64,000 nt of DNA from Timonella sp031979385 (lineage in GTDB: Bacteria; Actinomycetota; Actinomycetes; Actinomycetales; Cellulomonadaceae): the NCBI GenBank assembly GCA_031979385.1, contig DALZEF010000004.1, forward strand, positions 128,023-192,022. Reading direction: 5' to 3'. The notes under the pieces are model-generated. The model saw only the letters and a program-made list of their open reading frames with translations, made no database searches and had not been told where the DNA came from. The position numbers were made by a program, and so were the translations under genes. This document shows, piece after piece, positions 50,154 to 59,094 of the stretch; position 1 is the stretch's first letter; every line of letters begins with the position of its first letter.

Positions 50154-50267
50154 GGTCGGGTAAGTCACACGTTTGCTGCTCTGTGACGACATGGACGCTT
50201 CCAGCATCACGTTCAGTGTGGTCGGGCGTGACCCACCTGCTTCGCGACGACATGGACGCTTCCAGCA
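50154..50267. repeat. Imperfect direct repeat upstream of the HAD gene
   Basis: GACGACATGGACGCTTCCAG plus CA occurs twice, at 50185-50206 and 50246-50267, 61 bases apart, each preceded by GGTCGGG (50154 and 50220). Flanking bases are partly similar. The region 50103-50404 between the divergent genes has no credible gene. Confidence 0.7.
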
Positions 50268-50404
50268 GCGCACCGGCCTCGGTGGGCTGTTTTTGATCCG
50301 GGTACGAGGACAAAGTATGGGTATCCGGACCGTTTTTGCGCCATCGAGCCGTGCTGGGACACGGAGGTGCACGGGCAGAGGCACATCCTTGGCACAATGT
50401 ATGG

Positions 50405-51109
50405 GTGGTGGATGCGAATAATGCTCGATTGTCATTGGAAATACCTGAGGAAGCCCAGGGCGAGAACCGCGATGATCATGTGGTCGGTGTCGGACCGTGG
50501 CCCGGAGGAGAACATGAATGGCCCCGTGACGACGAGGGCGAGTTGGACCCGCGTTTTGACCCTGAGTTGTTGCGTGATGGCGACCGCCGTAACGTGATCG
50601 ACCAGTACCGATACTGGACCATGGAAGCGATCATCGCGGACTTGGATGAGCACCGCCATCCGTTGCACATCGCAATCGAGAACTGGGGGCATGATCTCAA
50701 CATCGGTTCGGTCGTTCGAACGGCCAACGCGTTCGCCGTCAAAGAGGTTCACATCATCGGGCGGCGCCGTTGGAATAGGCGTGGAGCGATGGTGACCGAT
50801 CGCTACCAGCACGTACGGCATCATGAATCAGCTGAGGAATTTGCGCAGTACGCGGACAATGCTGGACTGCAGGTCATTGGAATCGACAATATTGATGGCT
50901 CGATCCCCATCGAGGGATACCAGTTTCCAGAAAACACCGTGTTCGTCTTTGGGCAGGAGAAATCAGGGTTGACGGCTGAAGCGCAGGCGATCTCGACCGA
51001 TATCCTGCACATCACGCAGTTCGGTTCAACTCGATCAATCAATGCTGGTGCTGCTGCCGCGATTGCCATGCACTCGTGGATTGTCCAGCATGCCGATATT
51101 CCACGCTGA
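50405..51109 (+). CDS. TrmH/SpoU-family RNA 2'-O-methyltransferase
   Basis: 234 residues from GTG 50405; CACAAT stands 6 bases upstream, the spacing of leaderless genes in this window. An adjacent GTG at 50408 is equally possible. A polar N-terminal part of about 60 residues is followed by the SpoU domain with all three motifs: NIGSVVRTANAF, VFVFGQEKSGL and SINAGAAAAIAMHSWI, forming the trefoil knot that binds S-adenosylmethionine. Methylates a ribose in tRNA or rRNA; the exact position cannot be told. Confidence 0.9.
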   Translation: MVDANNARLSLEIPEEAQGENRDDHVVGVGPWPGGEHEWPRDDEGELDPRFDPELLRDGDRRNVIDQYRYWTMEAIIADLDEHRHPLHIAIENWGHDLNIGSVVRTANAFAVKEVHIIGRRRWNRRGAMVTDRYQHVRHHESAEEFAQYADNAGLQVIGIDNIDGSIPIEGYQFPENTVFVFGQEKSGLTAEAQAISTDILHITQFGSTRSINAGAAAAIAMHSWIVQHADIPR

Positions 51110-51241
51110 TATCCAGCGGATAGATGTGCCCATCGTTCGGGCGGGCGGAAGAACGTAAAACAGCCAGTTTCAGCCCAATCCCACGGATATTCTTGGGAAC
51201 TGGTGGCACCGTTTCTAGGGTCCCACCTGAGATACACATAG

Positions 51242-51691
51242 AGAACTGAGGGCTACGCGGAACTCAAGAGTGTATCCACATCGGGCGGTATCAAGATTCG
51301 GGTATTCGATCAGTACAAGAAGGTCTCCTACGATCGTCCGTACGTCATCAAATGGAATGCCAAGGCTAAGAACACCGTGGTCACCAAAGAGGCTATCCCC
51401 GGATACGTGAAAGCCACCCACAGCCTGTCCGCACAGATGAAGGCGAAGATCACGGCGGCTACCGGAGCAAAGGCCAACCTCTCGAAACTGAAGGCGCACG
51501 GCAAGAAGTTCGCGGCAGCCAAACAGCAGAACGTGTATTGCGACAACGTCTCGAAAACCAAGGGCAAGTGTGCGGTCGTTTTCTACAAGGGAAACAAGGG
51601 ACATTACGGGCTGTTCAATCTGACCAAGAGCGGATCCACGTACAAGGCAACCTTTGTCCGGGTGGTTGTCGCGGATGCCTTCGGTGGCTAG
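51242..51691 (+). pseudogene. 5'-truncated paralogue of the downstream secreted protein
   Basis: The frame from 51242 (GYAELKSVSTSGGIKIRVF, then IPGYVKATHSLSAQMKAK, TGAKANLSKLKAHGKKF and VYCDNVSKTKGKCAVVFYKG) aligns along its whole length with the second half of the protein at 51787 (TAGYVKAVHNLGSQLAKG, TGSKANLKKINNFGKKY, ISCAEITSKKGACSLTYLKG). It has no start, signal peptide or N-terminal half, and a stop (TAG) directly precedes it. Likely the result of duplication and deletion; translation from an internal GTG at 51377 cannot be excluded. Confidence 0.75.
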
Positions 51692-51786
51692 CGGTGGGTG
51701 AGCCCATCCCCGCTCGACTGGAAAACAGCGCTCCATGTCAGAAAACACAAGGTGCGTATTCGCTAGGAATCAACTAGGAACTATCT

Positions 51787-52572
51787 GTGAAACATGGTTT
51801 ATTTAATCTCATGAAGAAAATCACCTCGCTCGTCATCACGGGCGTTCTCGCTGCCGCAACGGTTGTTGCCGCACCAGTAGCAGCACAGGCTGCGCCAAAG
51901 TCCTTTGATCTTCCAAAGAACTGTTCAAGTATCTATGGGGGAAAGAAACTCACCGCGAAAGAGGCCCAGGCAAAACAGGGAAACGTTCACCCGAACAAGG
52001 GTAAGGAGTATGTTTACTCCGTTCACTGCTTCAATGAGGACTACACCACGACAAACCATCTCGTGGTCGCGAACTCAAAGGGAAAGCTTCTGTCCTCTTC
52101 GGTTATCGGGAAGGATGTCTTCTCGGGTGTTCTGAGCGTCTCCAAGAAGGGCGTTGTCGAACTCGGTACGCTGCTCCAGTACAAGGGCAACACCTCGGAG
52201 TACCGCACCATGACGGCCACATGGAACAAAAAGTCCAAGAAGCTCAAGATCAACAAGGGTAAGACTGCTGGCTACGTGAAGGCAGTCCATAACCTCGGCT
52301 CTCAACTTGCCAAGGGCAAGAAGGCAACCGCCGTCACGGGTTCCAAGGCAAACCTGAAGAAGATCAACAACTTCGGCAAGAAGTACAAGAAGGCAAAGGC
52401 AAATGTCCGCGCGATTTCCTGTGCGGAGATCACCAGTAAGAAGGGCGCCTGCAGTTTGACGTACCTCAAGGGCTCCAAGGTCTATGGTCTTACCTTCGAG
52501 GTTTCCAAGTCCGGTAAGAAGTACAAGGTCAGCAAGCTCAAGACCACTTCAGTCAAGGCTGGACAGGGCTGA
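51787..52572 (+). CDS. Lys-rich secreted protein of unknown function
   Basis: 261 residues from GTG 51787, preceded by AGGAA with 6-base spacing; the inner ATG at 51811 lacks a ribosome site. Signal peptide MKKITSLVITGVLAAATVVA with a cleavage site after AAQAA. The mature protein is rich in Lys and contains two Cys pairs (LPKNCSSIYG, VHCFNED and ISCAEITSKKGACS). No family recognised. Predicted mostly beta. A truncated paralogue lies just upstream, and a strong terminator follows. Confidence 0.75.
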   Translation: MKHGLFNLMKKITSLVITGVLAAATVVAAPVAAQAAPKSFDLPKNCSSIYGGKKLTAKEAQAKQGNVHPNKGKEYVYSVHCFNEDYTTTNHLVVANSKGKLLSSSVIGKDVFSGVLSVSKKGVVELGTLLQYKGNTSEYRTMTATWNKKSKKLKINKGKTAGYVKAVHNLGSQLAKGKKATAVTGSKANLKKINNFGKKYKKAKANVRAISCAEITSKKGACSLTYLKGSKVYGLTFEVSKSGKKYKVSKLKTTSVKAGQG

Positions 52573-52596
52573 CAAAACCCCACCCAAAGTCAAATG

Positions 52597-52627
52597 AAGG
52601 CTCCCGCGCGTCGCGTGCGGGAGCCTT
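52597..52627 (+). terminator. Terminator
   Basis: Perfect 11-bp stem AAGGCTCCCGC/GCGGGAGCCTT with a 9-base loop, 24 bases after the stop codon. Confidence 0.8.
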
Positions 52628-52949
52628 CTCGCGTAGTGGGGTCGGCTCAGTCCCGGCAGTCGCGAATCGTTCACAACTGCCTGCTTTCGCTGGGAAGATG
52701 AACCGAGGCTTGGCTCAGACAGCGCAGAGTCGAAACCGGCGCAACCCATGCTCTGCACGGAATAGCCGAGTGCTCTCAATTGGCCGAATCGTCGGTAATC
52801 AGTAAAAAGCAGGCAACGCCTGCGGCAACGCAACTCAACCGGACAGCGACTAGTGCTCACGGGTCGAACGGCCTACGATTGAAGATGAATGTTTGTGACA
52901 AAATGGTTGCGAACATTCGTTTCAATCCCCTTCTTTCAGGAGTTTTTCG
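52628..52949 (+). promoter_or_regulatory. fba leader with inverted repeat
   Basis: 322 bases without a gene. GAATGTT (52887-52893) and AACATTC (52912-52918) form an inverted repeat 18 bases apart, followed by the fba ribosome site TCAGGAG. It may be an operator or leader hairpin; no -35/-10 pair is convincing. Confidence 0.4.
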
Positions 52950-53969
<1,020 letters not shown>

Positions 53970-54000
53970 TGACGTCCTGACGGGTTTCTAACTCAAAAAC

Positions 54001-54036
54001 AGGAGGCATCCCCTATTGAGGGGATGCCTCCTGTTT
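54001..54036 (+). terminator. Rho-independent terminator of fba
   Basis: Perfect 13-bp stem AGGAGGCATCCCC/GGGGATGCCTCCT with a 6-base loop, followed by GTTTTGTCTT. Confidence 0.9.
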
Positions 54037-54168
54037 TGTCTTGGGGACTGTTTGCGTCCGCACCGGCTTGTGGTAGAGGCCGAGCCGCGATCCAAGGGAG
54101 AGGTGTCGGCAGTGGCGGTTCAGTCGATTTATGTTCGAAGTGCCTGGGGCATTCAGATCGCCGAGGGG

Positions 54169-54519
54169 TCAGCGAGCCAGGTGTGCCGGTTCGATGGTCA
54201 CGAAGTCTATGAGGGTGCTGATCTGTAGGATCAACAGCATGGACGGGGTCACATTTCGCAGCGTCACCTCGTGGGAGTGAGCGCGAGCGAAAGCACCGAG
54301 CGTCACGATTCCTGATGAGGCAATGAACGTGAGGTCTTGTGCATCAACGGTGACGGGCTTTCTGATTGGGCGAAGCTGCCGTAGCGCGTACTCCAGACAG
54401 GACTGTACTTCTGGGCCAAATTCGCCGGAGAGGACGACCGTGGCGGAGTCCGTGGCGAGCCGCACCTGAACCTGAGGGCAGGCGGGAGTGGCGGTATCGT
54501 GCACGTGATCTTCGGGCAT
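54169..54519 (-). CDS. STAS-domain protein (anti-sigma-factor-antagonist-like)
   Basis: 116 residues from ATG 54519, chosen for AAGGA 5 bases upstream. The STAS fold is recognisable: VQVRLATDSATVVLSGEFG, LRPIRKPVTVDAQDLTFIAS, SGIVTLGAFARAHSHE and NVTPSMLLILQISTL. The conserved phosphorylatable Ser of SpoIIAA-type antagonists would lie in IASSGIVTL. No sigma factor or anti-sigma gene lies next to it, so the partner is unknown. Confidence 0.8.
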   Translation of the reverse strand: MPEDHVHDTATPACPQVQVRLATDSATVVLSGEFGPEVQSCLEYALRQLRPIRKPVTVDAQDLTFIASSGIVTLGAFARAHSHEVTLRNVTPSMLLILQISTLIDFVTIEPAHLAR

Positions 54520-54932
54520 GTTGTTCCTTACCGAACGCATGGAGGAGATACTGCAAGTCTACGCCCAGTTTGTCCGATTTATGGGTGAAATCTCAAGAGG
54601 GGTGTGTCGGCGTTGCCGGGTGAATCCGCACGTAGAGGTTACTGTAGCCCATTTCATGCATCGTTGAGTAGTGCCTGGGCGGGTGGTTCCAGTGGCGGGA
54701 CTTGTTGGCCCATGCGTATGCATCTTTTCCATGCACGGCGGGCTTCTGGTGGCAGGCCCGTGAAACGCAGAAACTTAGCCAATGTCACCCTGACTAATTG
54801 GCAAAAGACCGGTAAACTCGTATGGGAAATCGGGGATGTCTGCCGCCCGGCTTTCCAAGAAGGATGGCCCAGAATCCGAAGGCTGCCTTTTCTTCATGCA
54901 TACGCAGCGGCAGCCGAAAGTGGGTACATCCA
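54520..54932 (+). promoter_or_regulatory. Long leader region of purA
   Basis: 413 bases between the divergent STAS and purA starts. A hairpin GGCTGCC/GGCAGCC (54881-54887 and 54909-54915) ends 17 bases before the purA ATG and could hide the ribosome site region. No known purine riboswitch is recognisable. No gene. Confidence 0.4.
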
Positions 54933-56219
54933 ATGCCAGCCGTAGTAGTCATCGGTTCCCAGTGGGGAGACGAAGGCAAGGGCAAAGCAACCGACCAACT
55001 CGGATCGCAGGTTGACTACGTCGTGAAGTTCAACGGCGGCAACAACGCCGGGCACACCGTGGTCATTGACGGTGAAAAGTACGCGCTGCACCTGCTTCCC
55101 TCTGGAATTCTCTCCCCAGGCGTCATCCCGGTCATCGGTAACGGGGTTGTCATCGACATTGAGGTTCTCTATGAGGAACTCGATGCACTCGAAGCCCGTG
55201 GTGTAGACACCTCGAAGCTGTTGATTTCCGGCTCCGCCCATGTGATTCCGTCGTACAACCGCACCATGGACAAGGTCTCCGAACGATTCCTGGGTAAGCG
55301 TCGCATCGGTACGACTGGTCGTGGAATCGGTCCAACCTACTCCGACAAGATCAACCGCGTGGGTATTCGCGTGTGGGACCTGTTCGATGAGAAGATCCTC
55401 CGCGCAAAGGTCGAGGGTGCCCTGGAGCAGAAGAACCAACTGCTGGTGAAGGTGTACAACCGCCGCGAGGTTCTCATCGAGGAGATCGTTCAGGAACTGC
55501 TGGGCTTGGCTGAGCGCCTACGCCCCATGGTGTGCGACACGTCGCTTGTGCTCAACACGGCCCTCGATGAGGGAAAGACCGTCCTGTTCGAGGGCGGTCA
55601 GGCCACGATGCTGGACGTTGACCACGGTACTTACCCTTTCGTCACCTCGTCCAACGCCACCGCTGGTGGCGTGTGCACTGGTGCCGGGGTCGGGCCAACC
55701 CGCATCGACCGCGTTATCGGTGTCATCAAGGCGTACACGACCCGTGTTGGTGAGGGGCCGTTCCCGACCGAGCTTTTCGACGAGATGGGTATTCACCTGC
55801 AGAAGACCGGCGGTGAGTTCGGGGTGACGACGGGCCGTGCCCGTCGCTGTGGTTGGTATGACGCCGTTGTCGCTCGCTATTCGTCCCGTGTGAACGGTCT
55901 GACGGACATCGTGTTGACCAAGCTTGACGTGCTGACCGGTATCGAACAGATCCCAGTGTGCGTTGCCTATGACGTAGACGGCGTCCGATACAACGAGATG
56001 CCAACCGATCAGTCGGCATACCACCACGCAAAGCCCATCTACGAGTACTTCCCAGGCTGGACTGAGGACATCTTCGGGGTCCAGAAGTTTGAGGATCTTC
56101 CGGTGAACGCACAGAAGTACGTTCTCGCGCTTGAGGACATGTCTGGTGCGCGGATCTCGTCGATCGGCACCGGGCCTGGTCGTGAGCACACGATCATCCG
56201 TCACGAGTTGGTTGACTGA
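54933..56219 (+). CDS. purA: Adenylosuccinate synthetase
   Basis: 428 residues from ATG 54933; 37 upstream codons are open but the product then would not begin MPAVVVIGSQWGDEGKGKAT as the family does. GTP-dependent conversion of IMP to adenylosuccinate. The P-loop GDEGKGK, NGGNNAGHTVV, STDRGIGPTYSDK-type (GRGIGPTYSDKINR), VLFEGGQATMLDVDHGTYPF and GRARRCGWYDAV are all present. Only a weak ribosome site is visible. A bidirectional terminator follows. Confidence 0.97.
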   Translation: MPAVVVIGSQWGDEGKGKATDQLGSQVDYVVKFNGGNNAGHTVVIDGEKYALHLLPSGILSPGVIPVIGNGVVIDIEVLYEELDALEARGVDTSKLLISGSAHVIPSYNRTMDKVSERFLGKRRIGTTGRGIGPTYSDKINRVGIRVWDLFDEKILRAKVEGALEQKNQLLVKVYNRREVLIEEIVQELLGLAERLRPMVCDTSLVLNTALDEGKTVLFEGGQATMLDVDHGTYPFVTSSNATAGGVCTGAGVGPTRIDRVIGVIKAYTTRVGEGPFPTELFDEMGIHLQKTGGEFGVTTGRARRCGWYDAVVARYSSRVNGLTDIVLTKLDVLTGIEQIPVCVAYDVDGVRYNEMPTDQSAYHHAKPIYEYFPGWTEDIFGVQKFEDLPVNAQKYVLALEDMSGARISSIGTGPGREHTIIRHELVD

Positions 56220-56276
56220 TACTCCCGATTGCGACGCTCACTGTCTTTGGCAGTGGGTGAATGGAATGCATACGTC

Positions 56277-56310
56277 AAAGGGCTGGAACCACATGGTTCC
56301 AGCCCTTTTT
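56277..56310. terminator. Bidirectional terminator between purA and desaturase
   Basis: Perfect stem AAAGGGCTGGAACC/GGTTCCAGCCCTTT with loop ACAT, followed by TT on the plus strand; A-rich start gives a T-run for the minus strand as well. Confidence 0.9.
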
Positions 56311-56323
56311 GCGCTTAGGTGGT

Positions 56324-57436
56324 TTAGAAGTTGGGGCGGAGCTGCGTCACCATGGGACATTCAAACGGATCCCGACCGGAGAGCCCCACCTTGTTGAGGT
56401 AGGTGATGACCTGAGCGTAAGACTCTCGCATCGTGGCGACCGTGTAGGGCACCTTGTACTCCTCACAGTACTGGCGTACGAGTTTGCTCGCTGCCGCTAG
56501 GTGCGGGCGCGGCATGGACGGGAACAGGTGGTGCTCGACCTGGTAGTTCAGCCCACCGTAGAACATCGCGAGGAACCAGTTCCCAGTGGTTGTGCGTGCT
56601 CCGATATTGCGAGAGGTCAGCACCTGCCTGCTGAAGAAGTCAACGGTGGTGAGCCGGTCGATGAGCGGCATTCCCTTGTGGTTGGGCGCGAACGATCCGC
56701 CCATGTATACCCCGAAGACGGCGAGTTGAACCGCAAGGAACGCGATGGCCAAACCAAGGGGTAGGAACCAGAAGACCACTGCGGTATATACGGTCAGGCG
56801 GATCATGATCGTGGTGATCTCGCGCCCGCGGTTCTTCACCTTTTCGCCGGTGAAGAGGTAGGCAAGTGACTGCTTGTGCAGGTTGAGGCCCTCGAGTGTC
56901 AGGAGGGGGAAGAACAGGTAACCCTGGCGGCGGGTCAGCCAGCCGGAGAAGCCCTTCTGCTTGACCGCGTCCTCAACCTGGAACGAGATGGTGTCACGTT
57001 CGATGTCGGGGTCTTTACCCACGGTGTTGGGATTTGCGTGGTGCTTGGTGTGCTTGTTCATCCACCACTGGTAGCTGATGCCAACGAACGCGTTGGCGAG
57101 AATGCGGCCCGCACGGTCATTTGCGGGGCCAGAGCTGAAGACCTGCCGGTGTGCGGCCTCGTGGGTGATGAATGAGATCTGCGTGAGCACGACCCCCAAA
57201 CCAGCGGCTATGAGCAATTGGAACCAGCTGTCACCGAGTAGGAAGAACCCAGCGATGAGGCCGCTGAGGGAAACCATCAAGACGATGAACAGGGTGATGT
57301 AGAAACCCTTGGTGCGATTGAGCAGGCCGGCTTCTTTTATCTCCGCGATGACGCGGGTGTAGTTTGCGGTTCCTGCTGTGCCGCGGCGGCGCGTGCCTGA
57401 TTTTGGGTGCGCAGGAAGAAGGGTGGTTGTAGTCAT
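56324..57436 (-). CDS. Fatty acid desaturase (acyl-CoA/acyl-lipid, DesA3-like)
   Basis: 370 residues from ATG 57436 with GGAGAA 7 bases upstream. Three His boxes of membrane desaturases are present: ITHEAAHRQVF, NKHTKHHANPNT and NYQVEHHLFPSMPRPH, interleaved with four membrane helices. Introduces a double bond into fatty acyl chains, using O2 and electrons. A 16-bp perfect palindrome (57524-57539) lies 88 bases before the start and is the likely operator for a lipid-sensing repressor. Stands alone, convergent with purA. Confidence 0.92.
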   Translation of the reverse strand: MTTTTLLPAHPKSGTRRRGTAGTANYTRVIAEIKEAGLLNRTKGFYITLFIVLMVSLSGLIAGFFLLGDSWFQLLIAAGLGVVLTQISFITHEAAHRQVFSSGPANDRAGRILANAFVGISYQWWMNKHTKHHANPNTVGKDPDIERDTISFQVEDAVKQKGFSGWLTRRQGYLFFPLLTLEGLNLHKQSLAYLFTGEKVKNRGREITTIMIRLTVYTAVVFWFLPLGLAIAFLAVQLAVFGVYMGGSFAPNHKGMPLIDRLTTVDFFSRQVLTSRNIGARTTTGNWFLAMFYGGLNYQVEHHLFPSMPRPHLAAASKLVRQYCEEYKVPYTVATMRESYAQVITYLNKVGLSGRDPFECPMVTQLRPNF

Positions 57437-57520
57437 ATGGTTCTCCGTCGAACGTGGAAACTGCATGGAATTGTGCTGGTGTTGCCGGAGAAAGCATGAA
57501 ATACAACCCCTGACGCTCCC

Positions 57521-57542
57521 TACCCTACGGTACCGTAGGTTA
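57521..57542. promoter_or_regulatory. Palindromic operator upstream of the desaturase
   Basis: CCTACGGTACCGTAGG (57524-57539) is a perfect 16-bp palindrome; TA at both outer ends extends it to 22 bp with one mismatch pair. Typical of TetR-type regulators; the regulator is not next to it. Confidence 0.65.
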
Positions 57543-57601
57543 GCCGTCTAGGGTTGTCCACAGAACGGCGTGTGGAGGGTCGGTGAACTTCTTGCGCAAG
57601 G

Positions 57602-58462
57602 CTATCGCTGGGTTCTGTTCTTGGCGGCTTTGCTTGAGAGATAGGTTGCAGCAAGCACAACGACGATGCCTGTCATCTGTGCGAAACCGAGGGCCTCGTG
57701 AGCGATCAGGGTTCCGCCAAGTACGCCCGCAACGGGATTGAGAAGGCCGATGATGCCCACGGTTGAGGCAGGGATCCGCGCGAGTGCCCCGAACCAGCAA
57801 ACGTATGCGACCCCTGTTGCGAGGATGCTCGTGTAGAAGTAGCCAGTGAGGGTTTGCGTGGTCAGTGGTGGGAACGGTTCGAAAAATGCCGCACTGATGG
57901 TCAATGCGAGTCCTGCCCACACGAGTTGCCACGCGGTCGTTGCAAGGAGGGGCTGTCCGGCGGTCCATCGCTTGTTGAGTAGGGAGCCAAATGCGGTGAG
58001 CGTGACGGCGAGCAAGGATGACGCGATACCCCATGGGTTTACCTCGCCCTGCGCTCCGCCGATGATCAGGAGCGCGCCAATGATTCCAAGGATTGCTAGG
58101 CCAAACTTGTAGGCTGTCGGCTTCTCTCCGCTCATGGGCCAGGCCAGGAACAGGAAGGCAACGGGGCTGAGTGCCATGACCGATGCCGCGATGTTGCTTG
58201 GCAGGAGTTGTGCCGACAGGTAGATCAGGATGAAGAACCCTGCCATGTTGATCATCCCGAGGAGTGCTGACTTCCACCACATGTCACCATGCGGTAGTCG
58301 ACGCGCGATAACCAGAAGGAAAAGGCCTGCGGGCAGGGCGCGTAGCGCGGCCCCCCACAGGTAGAAGTCGGCTGGTAAGAACTGTTTGATCACCAGGTAG
58401 TTGAGGCCCCACGTGACTGGCGCCACGGCTGCGATCAGCGCCCATCGCAATTTACCTTCCAT
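57602..58462 (-). CDS. EamA-family (DMT) transporter
   Basis: 286 residues with ten membrane helices in two EamA repeats: VTWGLNYLVIKQFLPADFYL and LAILGIIGALLIIGGAQGEV mark the first, AFGSLLNKRWTAGQPLLATT and ASTVGIIGLLNPVAGVLGG the second. Drug/metabolite exporters of this type move amino acids, nucleosides or toxic metabolites; the substrate is unknown. Divergent from a MarR gene with only 38 bases between the two start codons; TAATAT 7 bases before its ATG suggests a leaderless start. Confidence 0.9.
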   Translation of the reverse strand: MEGKLRWALIAAVAPVTWGLNYLVIKQFLPADFYLWGAALRALPAGLFLLVIARRLPHGDMWWKSALLGMINMAGFFILIYLSAQLLPSNIAASVMALSPVAFLFLAWPMSGEKPTAYKFGLAILGIIGALLIIGGAQGEVNPWGIASSLLAVTLTAFGSLLNKRWTAGQPLLATTAWQLVWAGLALTISAAFFEPFPPLTTQTLTGYFYTSILATGVAYVCWFGALARIPASTVGIIGLLNPVAGVLGGTLIAHEALGFAQMTGIVVVLAATYLSSKAAKNRTQR

Positions 58463-58500
58463 GGAAGATATATTACGGTGAGAGGCGATAATATGGCACC
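58463..58500. promoter_or_regulatory. Overlapping divergent leaderless promoters and MarR site
   Basis: The 38-bp interval carries ATATTA (58470-58475) and TAATAT (58489-58494), which are mirror images and each stand 6-7 bases before a start codon as -10 elements. A regulator bound between them would block both genes; adjacent CTTCCATGGAAG is also a palindrome, overlapping the EamA start. Confidence 0.65.
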
Positions 58501-59013
58501 GTGAAACAAGATCTCGTAGATCACATTCAACGACAGTGGTTGTCCGAGCGTCCCGACCTCGACACCTCGCCGATTGGCGTCATCGGTCGTATCAGCCGAC
58601 TGGGAAACTATCTTCGTCACGAGATCGTGGCGGTTTACAGGGAACACGGACTGGGCGAGGGCGAGTTCGATATTCTCGCAACCCTGCGCCGGAATGGCGC
58701 GCCATTCACAATGCTTCCCACTGAACTATCTAGGCAGACAATGGTCACCTCGGGGGCAATCAGTAAGCAGCTAGACCGTCTTGAGGCAGCGAATCTTGTG
58801 GTGCGTGAAGCCTCGATGACTGATGGTCGAAGCCGCACGGTTCGTCTGACTCCTGACGGGCTAGAACTTATCAACCGTGCCTTCGAGCAGCACATGGCAA
58901 ATGAAGCCCGCTTGCTGGAAGGCCTGTCAGCAACTGATCGGGCCACGCTGGAGTCGATCCTCTCTGGATGGCTCAAAAGCGTTGAGAACGGCCAAGCGGA
59001 CTTCAGCGCATGA
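58501..59013 (+). CDS. MarR-family transcriptional regulator
   Basis: 170 residues from GTG 58501. Winged-helix core: VYREHGLGEGEFDILATLRR, LPTELSRQTMVTSGAISKQLDRLEAANLV and REASMTDGRSRTVRLTPDG, the wing with its conserved Asp and Arg. Flanking helices dimerise. Divergent from the EamA transporter with shared promoter DNA, so it probably represses the exporter and itself until a ligand binds. Followed after 81 bases by purD, which has its own promoter-like sequence. Confidence 0.93.
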   Translation: MKQDLVDHIQRQWLSERPDLDTSPIGVIGRISRLGNYLRHEIVAVYREHGLGEGEFDILATLRRNGAPFTMLPTELSRQTMVTSGAISKQLDRLEAANLVVREASMTDGRSRTVRLTPDGLELINRAFEQHMANEARLLEGLSATDRATLESILSGWLKSVENGQADFSA

Positions 59014-59094
59014 GTCCGCCACCGTGCGCATGGTGGTCGCCCGCGAAGTGGAACGGCTAGGAGAGAGAAGTGAGCATCACGGTAGAATCGCGGT

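Noticed and set aside
50185..50267. CRISPR array
   Set aside because: Only two repeats of 22 bases with one spacer-like interval of 39 bases; no further repeats and no cas genes.
55518..56204. 228-codon open frame antisense to purA
   Set aside because: Lies fully within purA, which is certain; no ribosome site and no family.
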